A DNA stretch of 64,000 nt from Hygrophila difformis. Lineage: Eukaryota > Streptophyta > Magnoliopsida > Lamiales > Acanthaceae. The notes beneath the pieces were generated by a model. That model searched no databases. It saw nothing but the letters and a program-made list of their open reading frames with translations, and was not told the DNA's origin. The position numbers were made by a program, and so were the translations under genes. The stretch lies in NCBI GenBank assembly GCA_030278955.1, contig JAOANR010000008.1:44437301-44501300 (forward strand), in the 5' to 3' direction. Below are positions 57,198-64,000 of the stretch, one piece after another; the first letter of the stretch is position 1, and every line of letters starts with the position of its first letter.

Positions 57198-58277
57198 CCA
57201 CAAAGGCGTCTGAACCCCCATATGCAAGAAGTGGTAAGGAAAGAAGTTATCAAGCTCTTAGATGCTGGTATCATCTATCCTATATCTGACAGCAAATGGG
57301 TTAGCCCAGTGCAGGTAGTACCTAAGCGCGGGGGAATGTGCATAACGACTAATGAGCAAGGAGAAGAAGTGGCGACACGTCCAGTGACCGGTTGGAGAGT
57401 CTGCATCGACTACCGGAAGCTTAACACCGCTACGCGGAAGGATCATTTTCCCTTGCCATTCATTGATCAGATGCTGGAGAGGTTGGCCGGGAGGGAGTAC
57501 TATTGCTTTTTGGATGGGTACTCTGGTTACAATCAGATTGTAATAGCTAGTGAAGATCATGATAAGACCACTTTCACGTGCCCCTATGGAACTTTTGCGT
57601 ACAGGCGTATGCCTTTTGGACTTTGCAATGCGCCTGCCACTTTTCAGCGATGCATGATGTCTATTTTCTCAGAATTTATCGAAAAATGCATTGAAGTTTT
57701 CATGGATGACTTCTCTGTGTATGGAGATACTTTTGATGAATGTTTGACAAATCTTGCAAAAATTTTAAAAAGATGCGAGGACACTAACCTAGTTTTGAAC
57801 TGGGAGAAGTGCCATTCCATGGTCACCGAAGGAATAGTGTTGGGTCACCACATCTCGCGCGCAGGCATCGAAGTCGATAGAGCCAAAGTCTCAGTCATAT
57901 CCAACCTTCCATTACCAAACTCAATAAAAGCAGTTAGGAGTTTCTTAGGGCATGCCGGTTTTTACCGGAGATTCATTAAAGATTTTTCCAAAATTGCCAA
58001 GCCGCTCACTAATTTGCTTTGTAAAGAAAATTCTTTCGTAATAAGCGAAGCGTGTGTTCAAGCCTTTGACACGCTAAAGAAGATGTTGATTTCTGCTCCA
58101 ATAGTGCAACCACCTGATTGGTCAATGCCTTTCGAGGTCATGTGCGATGCAAGTGATCTCGCCGTGGGTGCAGTTCTTGGGCAACATAAAGAAGGAAGGC
58201 ATTGCGTAATTCATTACGCCAGCCATGCCCTGACTGAAGCCCAAGTCAATTACACCACCACGGAGAAAGAGATGTAA
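57198..58277 (+). pseudogene. pol: Athila-2 reverse transcriptase and RNase H start
   Basis: It contains VCIDYRKLNTATRKDHFPLP, the catalytic FMDDFSVYGD at about 57700, the connection motif AVRSFLGHAGFYRRFI and the RNase H start FEVMCDASDLAVGAVLG at about 58131. All catalytic RT residues are present. TAA at 58275-58277 replaces a Ser codon of Athila-1, and a one-base deletion near 58408 shifts the rest of RNase H into the integrase frame. Confidence 0.93.
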
Positions 58278-58402
58278 GCTGTGGTTTTCGCGTTTGATAA
58301 ATTCAGACAATACCTCATTGGTACGAAAACCATAGTATACACCGATCACTCTGCACTGAGATACTTGTTTAGCAAACAAGATGCCAAACCTCGATTAATC
58401 AG

Positions 58403-59863
58403 GTGGGTCTTTTGTTGCAAGAATTTGACATCATAATAAAAGATAGAAAAGGCAAAGACAATGGTGCTGCTGACCATTTGTCTCGATTAGAAAATGATAA
58501 AAATGAGATAGCCGTTAATGAAAATTTTCCGGATGAGCAAATGTTTGCCTTGCATCTTCATGATCAAGCTTGCCCATGGTTTTCCGAGATTGCTAATTTT
58601 CTAGCATGTGGAATAACTCCACCATTCCAGAGTAAGAAGCATAAAGCAAGGTTCAGCCAAGATGTAGTCAACTACTTCTGGGAAGATCCTTATCTCTTTA
58701 AGCATTGTGCAGATTCAATTATTAGACGTTGTGTAACTGAGCACGAGGCTTATCAAATCGCTAGAAAATGTCATGAATCGGAATATGGAGGTCACCATGG
58801 CCCCACTCGAACAGCTCACAAGGTCCTCGAGTGTGGTTTCTATTGGCCTACCATTTACGAGGATTGGAAGGCGTTTGTTAAAGCTTGCGACAGATGCCAA
58901 AGACTAGGGAATATCTCCAAGAGGGATGAAATGCCGCAAAAAGGAATTCTCATCCTTGAGATTTTCGATGTATGGGGTATTGACTTCATGGGACCATTTC
59001 CGACATCTGATGGGAATCACTACATCTTGGTAGCTGTCGATTACGTGTCCAAGTGGGTCGAGGCGGTTGCGCTGCCAACCAGCGATGGTCACCAAGTCAT
59101 CAAATTTTTGAAAAGTAACATCTTCAATAGATTTGGTGTACCTAGGGTGATCATATCTGATGGAGGAACCCACTTTGTCAACAAGTCTTTTGCAAATCTC
59201 ATGAGCAAAAGTGGGATTCTCCACAAGATCGGCACGCCTTATCACCCCCAAACCAGTGGCCAAGTCGAGGTATACAACCGCGAAATCAAACACATACTCG
59301 AAGCCACTGTGGGGATAACCCGCAAAGACTGGTCAGGTAGACTCAATGATGCTCTATGGGCATACCGCACTGCATTCAAAACTCCCATTGGGATGTCCCC
59401 ATACAGGCTCATCTTTGGAAAAGCCTGTCATTTGCCTGTAGAACTAGAGCATAAGGCTTACTGGGCCGTAAAAATGCTTAATTTTGACCCACGAGTTGCT
59501 CAGAGTAAACGCAAGTTGGACCTCAATGAAATTGAGGAAATACGTGCGCAAGCTTATGAAAGCTCAATGATTTACAAAGAGCGGACCCAGAAGTTGCACG
59601 ATCGTCGCATAAAATCTAAACACTTCTATGTTGGCCAAAATGTCTTGTTATTCAATTCTAGGTTAAAGCTATTCCCCGGAAAGCTTAAATCCAGATGGGA
59701 AGGGCCATATGAAGTGGTGCACATGTTCGAAAGTGGAGCTGTCAGGATTCGAACTGACAAAGGAGAGCTGGTGGTGAATGGACACAGGTTGAAGGAGTAT
59801 CTAGGACAGTTCGACCCCGAAAAAGAAGTCCAAACAACATCAGAGCCGGCCTATGCTCAATAA
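58403..59863 (+). pseudogene. int: Athila-2 integrase, open frame after upstream lesions
   Basis: The 486-codon frame opens inside RNase H ([19 protein letters not shown]) and runs to the natural stop. The zinc-binding region spans about residues 124-165 ([11 protein letters not shown] to CDRCQ). Catalytic Asp residues lie in GIDFMGPF (about 193) and SDGGTHF (about 253), and Glu follows 36 residues later in SGQVE, the canonical D-D-35-E. The C-terminal domain includes [20 protein letters not shown]. All signature residues are intact, unlike in Athila-1, but without an upstream frame it would not be made as part of Gag-Pol. The first Met is not a natural start. Confidence 0.92.
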
Positions 59864-60290
59864 ATATTTATATCTATATAATTATTTATTCATCCGTCTC
59901 GAACGATAAGTATCCAAAAATCAACTAAACATTTAGAGTACTAAGACTCTAATGTGAGGATGTTGATATTTGAAGAAAATCTAATAAAGTTTCTTATGTT
60001 TGCCTTGCAGGAATTCATGGAACCAACAAAAAGAAGGATAAACCTTTGAAAACCAGGTTCCCGGTTGGATTAATACCAAATTTAATGGAGAGTTTCGGAA
60101 TTTAGAGAAATTTAAAATCCGGAATAACTCCATAAAATGAGGGTGTTAATCCAACCTAATTTATGCAAGCAATTTATCATAGAGTAATAATTCTGTTTTA
60201 ATGTGTGCTTTCAGTATGTTATTTATTTTTAATAAAATCCATAATGTCAGAAAATTTGAAATTTGAAAATTTCAAAATTTCTCTAAGTGT
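59864..60290 (+). other. Spacer after Athila-2 pol with hairpin-purine module 1
   Basis: ACATTTAGAGT / ACTCTAATGT (one base lost from the right arm; 59929-59955) runs into AATGTGAGGATGT (59951-59963), followed by TGATATTTGAAGAAAATC, like Athila-1 at 4792. The rest, to 60290, is AT-rich and non-coding. Confidence 0.7.
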
Positions 60291-60299
60291 TGAATGCGA

Positions 60300-60890
60300 T
60301 CTATTTTTGTATCTCAAACCAATTCAGTCTACATCGAATTGTTTGAGACAGATCGCATTGGAGGTATGACTTGGAAATTTTCTTTTAGTCAATTTGATCT
60401 CCAAGCAAATTCGGTCTAGACCGAATTGGCCCTAGAGACCGAATTGGCCCTCCTTCTGTAAATTTGGCCAAGTAGCAATTCGATCTGTGGCAATTCGGTC
60501 TAAACCGAATTGATTTTGAATAGATCGAATTGATCTACAAAAGGCATTTGTGTTTCCTTAGTTTTATTTATGCAAGTGACCAATTCGATCTATAAGGCAA
60601 TTCGGCTTAGACCGAATTGCCCATATAGACCGAATTACCTCACAGAATCATCCCCCATAATTTTCCTAAATAACTAGATTCGGTCTTCTTGTTGTAATTC
60701 GGCCTTTAAACCAATTCGGTCTAAGACCGAATTGACTTCAAAAGATCGCATTGCAGCAAGTGGTGTTTGTTTCCCCTTGCAATTTGGTCTCCATGCCAAT
60801 TCGGTCTAGACCGAATCTCTCACAAACACCTGGAGACCACATCAATTCGGTCTAGACCGAATTGATGGTTCGGTCTCCAATAGACCGAAT
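60300..60890 (+). repeat. Palindrome array i of Athila-2
   Basis: There are about seven CAATTCG palindromes. At 60476-60532 an outer CAATTCGATCT / AGATCGAATTG stem encloses an inner CAATTCGGT / ACCGAATTG stem. A perfect 22-base palindrome lies at 60843-60864. It ends just before the TATA-like box and env exon 1, the same place as array i of Athila-1. Confidence 0.85.
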
Positions 60891-61062
60891 TACCCAATCC
60901 CCTACCTCTTTATATTCCTTATTCCCCCTCTTTTCCCTCACTTTCACTTTTCACACTTCGATATTTTCCCCTATATCCCCTCTCGCGAACTTCGTCTCCC
61001 TCGCGGAACCAGAGCTCGAGCCAGAGTTTTTCTTTGATCAACTCCGCGCAAGGTGTTTAAAA
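60891..61062 (+). promoter_or_regulatory. Probable internal promoter and leader of the Athila-2 env-like gene
   Basis: A weak TATA-like stretch (CTTTATATTCC, 60908-60918) lies about 150 bases before the MASSSS start, followed by a pyrimidine-rich leader. The telo-box seen in Athila-1 is absent. Support comes mainly from the matching position. Confidence 0.42.
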
Positions 61063-61100
61063 ATGGCATCTTCTTCATCTAATCCTACTGGGAGTGTCGG

Positions 61101-62540
61101 GTAAGTGCTCTGTTTTTGATCTCGCACTCCCATTTTCGCGATTCCAGTGTTGGTTTTTCATTGTTTGTGTGAAATCAGTAATGGGGAAGGAAATGAAGCT
61201 TGTTTTCACGTTGGTGATGGTCGGAATGTGGTCGGAATATAGTGGGCATGATCGGGAAGAGGGTAGAACACAATAGGCAGAACTTATGGTTTTTGCGTGT
61301 TTGTTCGTAACTGCCATTGTTGTGATTCTTGAGTATTCTGTGGTGTTGGGGATGTCTTATTTCGAAAATGAGAGTTGCAAAACCCTCAAAAAATCATGTT
61401 TTTGTTCATTATATGGTTTTGTTATTCTGTTCGTGTTATCTGTGTACATATTTGGTTAACTGTGTCTATTTTGTGAAATCTGTGAAAATGGAAAACACAG
61501 TGGTTGGTTTATCCTTTACAATCACTGTGTTATTTTACTGGTTATGTGATAATGTTGATTGGATATGCATGTTGATGGTACTGCCGTATCTATGTTTTTG
61601 GAGCATGAGTTTTTGGCTAAATTTTTGCATGATCATGGTATGAATGGATTGTCTGTGTTTGTTTTCATTTATGCCTGTACTGTGTTTTGTGTATTTTATC
61701 AATAAATGCTTTTGTCGGGTACCTGTTAACCACAAATTGCAAACTCAACTCGAAAGTTGATATCTCAACTCGAAAGTTGATGTTTGCACATACGGGAAAC
61801 ATGGTATTATAGACGAAACCATGCCAAAATTTTTCCAACACTTTTGGCATGGCATTTATGTCTAAAAAGACAAAAAGTGGTAGAATGTTCTTTTCTTTTA
61901 AAAGTGTTTGACCTGTGCTCATTTCTTTGGGCTAAATGGGGAATATTCAAATGGAACATCTTGTTTCATTCTTGAACACCCATTTCCCAAAACAAAATAC
62001 AAATGGGGGACCACTCACACCCCCAATTTTATTAAATAAACAAGTCAACACTTCTCATAAAAATCCAAAAATGCTCTTTTTGTGCTTGTGCATGTTTGTT
62101 TTATTTTTATTCTCCATGATCCATTACTACATACTAGTGATTGCATAATTTGTCATGTACATCTGTTCATCATCATTAATCATCTTGCTACCTATTTTCA
62201 CATGATTTAAATCACTTTTTAAGTGATAAAAATCCAAAATCTCTTTCGTAGGCTTAATAGCCTATGAGAGCCTCTCTTTTGGTCTTTTGACCATTCAAAA
62301 ACCCTTTTAGACTATTTACAGTCTAAGAAAATTTGTAAGGACCTCAGATCCTTACTTTCTCTCTCTATCTTTATTCTGTTGCATAAGGGTTGGATGTAAA
62401 AATTCAACTCTATGTCTTTTTACTTAATAAATTCAAGTAAAAATCAATTAACTCACATTTAGAGCTTAGCTCAAAATGTGAGGATGTTGATTTTCCAACT
62501 TGAATATGTTTATCAAAACAGTTTCAACTTCTCTTATCAG
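61101..62540 (+). other. Intron of the Athila-2 env-like gene
   Basis: The donor is GTCGG|GTAAGTG, a near-consensus site, and the acceptor is CTTCTCTTATCAG|GGAC. The phase is the same as in Athila-1 (two bases, then one). No gene is seen inside. A module of hairpin and purine tract lies 53 bases before the acceptor. Confidence 0.75.
62452..62487 (+). promoter_or_regulatory. Hairpin plus purine-tract module 2 of Athila-2
   Basis: CTCACATTTAGAGC / GCTCAAAATGTGAG form a 14-base stem with one mismatch and a 3-nt loop (62452-62482), overlapping AATGTGAGGATGT (62475-62487). It is the longest stem of the module series. Confidence 0.7.
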
Positions 62541-64000
62541 GGACAAATATGTGATAACTTCCATAATGAGCCTTCCAACAACCACTCCAGACCGTGCCTT
62601 TTTGGAAATTGAAAGACTGAAAAGGGAGATCGAGGAAAACAGAAAGGCCATCAGGGACGAATTCCATCTGAATATGGACCACCAGATCGAATGGAGATTC
62701 GAAATAAAAGATCACTGGTGGAGAGATATTCCAGAAGGGAGAGAAACCTTAAGGCTACAGGCCTCGAAAGAGACCTCTACAAGCACATGTGGAACTTCTG
62801 GAATAACGAATTCGACCAGGCAAGATATGACTTGAGGTTCGACGATCCGAGAGTCCACTATGAGAGAATGGTTTGGAGGATGATTCAGCACAAGGCCAGG
62901 TGGAATCGAATGCTCGAGCAGCACCTTGGGGACAAGAAAATAGCAGCCTTTGAGCCAATCCCCATTCAACCAGCCATCACAAAAGAAATCAGAAGTCTGT
63001 TTGCCAAACAATCTCCTCCAATACACAAAGTGGTGATGTCTGGAATGGTCTACATGCCAGACGCTTTCCCATTCATGTACAAGAAAGAACTATTTGACAA
63101 TGGGACCGTCTGCGGACCAGAAGAGCAGCTGTGGCTCACAAATCACGCCAAGTTACGCCACATTGAGATGGCGTATAACTTTTGGGAGTCCCTTCAACCT
63201 GTGCTGAACTATGGAGCAGCCCACCACACTCCGATGTTGGACACAATAATAGAAAAGACAAAAGCAATACGGCAGCTGTGGGGGGAATACATGAAGGCAT
63301 GGGGGAGCTGGGAGAAGGACATCAGACGATCTGTGCTAAATCCAGGGGTGGTGATACCTCCGGGAAATGAGGAAATCCTTCCAAGGTTTCTACCAACGAG
63401 GATCCCGGTGGTTGAGCCCAAAGAAGCCATAATGGTTGGAATGCCCAATTTTGCTTTAATGGAAGCCGAGTGCACAACAATGTACCAAACCAGAAATTGG
63501 GACAGGATGGGCAGAAAGAAAAAGCAGATACCACTGATGAGCCAAGCCAAATGCCTGGAGTACTTGGACATTCCTCCGGTTCGGGATTTGTCAGGACTGA
63601 ATGAGAAGGAGGCAGACATCATGGACACTCTCTATGCGGACATGAAGACCAGATTCTTCGAACTAATGCGAGAGATGGACTGGGAAGCCCTGAGGTACTG
63701 CCAAGAAAACAAAGTGCGATTACGTATAACACGGGATTCCAAGGAGTCTTGGGTAGATATTTCGCAGCCAAATGGACTGCCCAGCTTACAGCAATGACTG
63801 AGCCCAGTTTCATAGAGAAATATCTGAAAACCAAAGGGCCAGAGTTGGGGCTGTGGACTGAAGCTGACGATAAGTTGATCGATGAGTATGAGGACCCGAC
63901 ACCCGAACCCCACCAGTCAACTGAATCGGAGCCCCTCCAAACCGAATCTGCGTCAGAGCCACCAAAGAAAAAGAGGAAACTGATAAAACTGGCTGAGAAA

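Larger units (their letters stand above)
49882..64000 (+). mobile_element. Athila-2: Ty3/gypsy Athila element, 3' end outside the window
   Basis: It inserted into the right LTR of element D. The order is 5' LTR, tRNA-Asp primer site, internally deleted gag, protease, RT-RNase H, integrase, hairpin-purine module, palindrome array, env-like exon 1, intron, exon 2 (cut by the window end). Pol is alignable with Athila-1 along its length, but the palindrome motifs and much of the non-coding DNA differ. Stops at 55413, 56232, 57195 and 58275 and a frameshift near 58408 make it non-functional. Confidence 0.93.
61063..64000 (+). pseudogene. Athila-2 spliced env-like gene, two frameshifts, cut by the window end
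   Basis: Exon 1 (61063-61100) encodes MASSSSNPTGSV plus two bases; exon 2 starts at 62541 and continues in phase. By comparison with Athila-1, single-base losses occur near 62745 and near 63714, so the conserved helical region is split over three frames. Conserved blocks include LERDLYKHMWNFW, SGMVYMPDAFPF, MREMDWEALRYC and FIEKYLK. After an acidic stretch the window ends in a classical basic nuclear-localisation-like run, PPKKKRKL. The protein's role is unknown; 'env-like' rests on its position after pol. No membrane segment is visible in this part. Confidence 0.77.

Overview
The window looks like repeat-rich plant nuclear DNA, probably pericentromeric or intergenic heterochromatin of a eudicot. 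The evidence is wall-to-wall LTR retrotransposons of typical plant lineages (Ty3/gypsy Athila, Ty3/gypsy Tekay-like chromovirus, a Ty1/copia scrap), plant tRNA primer-binding sites, plant-style TATA boxes and splice signals. I found no host gene, rRNA, tRNA gene or CRISPR array. The species cannot be named from the sequence alone.

The layout is a nest. Athila-1 (1-25864, + strand, 5' end outside the window) has a gag tail, a broken pol, a spliced env-like gene and a 4.6 kb 3' LTR. That LTR is split by element A (13795-21626, - strand, gag-only, target duplication ACGAC). Athila-1 sits inside the integrase gene of a Tekay-like chromovirus, element E, whose integrase tail, chromodomain and 3' LTR remain (25865-29011, +). 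E sits in an older LTR, F (29012-31361, +), which sits in a dead copia element, G (31362-32428). G is also hit by element D (32429-49881 and beyond, - strand, gag-only). D's left LTR is split by solo LTR C (34435-46046, +, target duplication GATGG), which is itself split by the young gag-only element B (36967-45786, -, target duplication CCTGT). D's right LTR is split by Athila-2 (49882 to the window end, +).

The two Athila copies share one plan: LTR, tRNA-Asp primer site, gag, protease-RT-RNase H-integrase in one frame, then a module made of a hairpin plus purine tract, a palindrome array, a TATA-like box, a tiny first exon (starting MASSSS), an intron of about 1.5 kb, and a long env-like second exon. 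Both copies are dead: Athila-1 has stops and frameshifts, and Athila-2 has lost the middle of gag. A, B and D encode only Gag and keep an initiator-Met tRNA primer site, so they would need enzymes from an autonomous relative such as E.

The strongest unexplained signals are structural. (1) Arrays of concentric palindromes occupy the same three positions in both Athila copies but use different stem sequences. (2) The Tekay-like LTRs share an apparent intron with two donors and one acceptor, and a hairpin about 30 nt before the acceptor whose stem changes by compensatory substitution between families. (3) Hairpin-plus-polypurine modules are duplicated, and the TSD-proven LTR start has moved from the first to the second to the third module in C, A and B respectively. 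(4) The env-like gene appears to have its own internal promoter, possibly a captured LTR.
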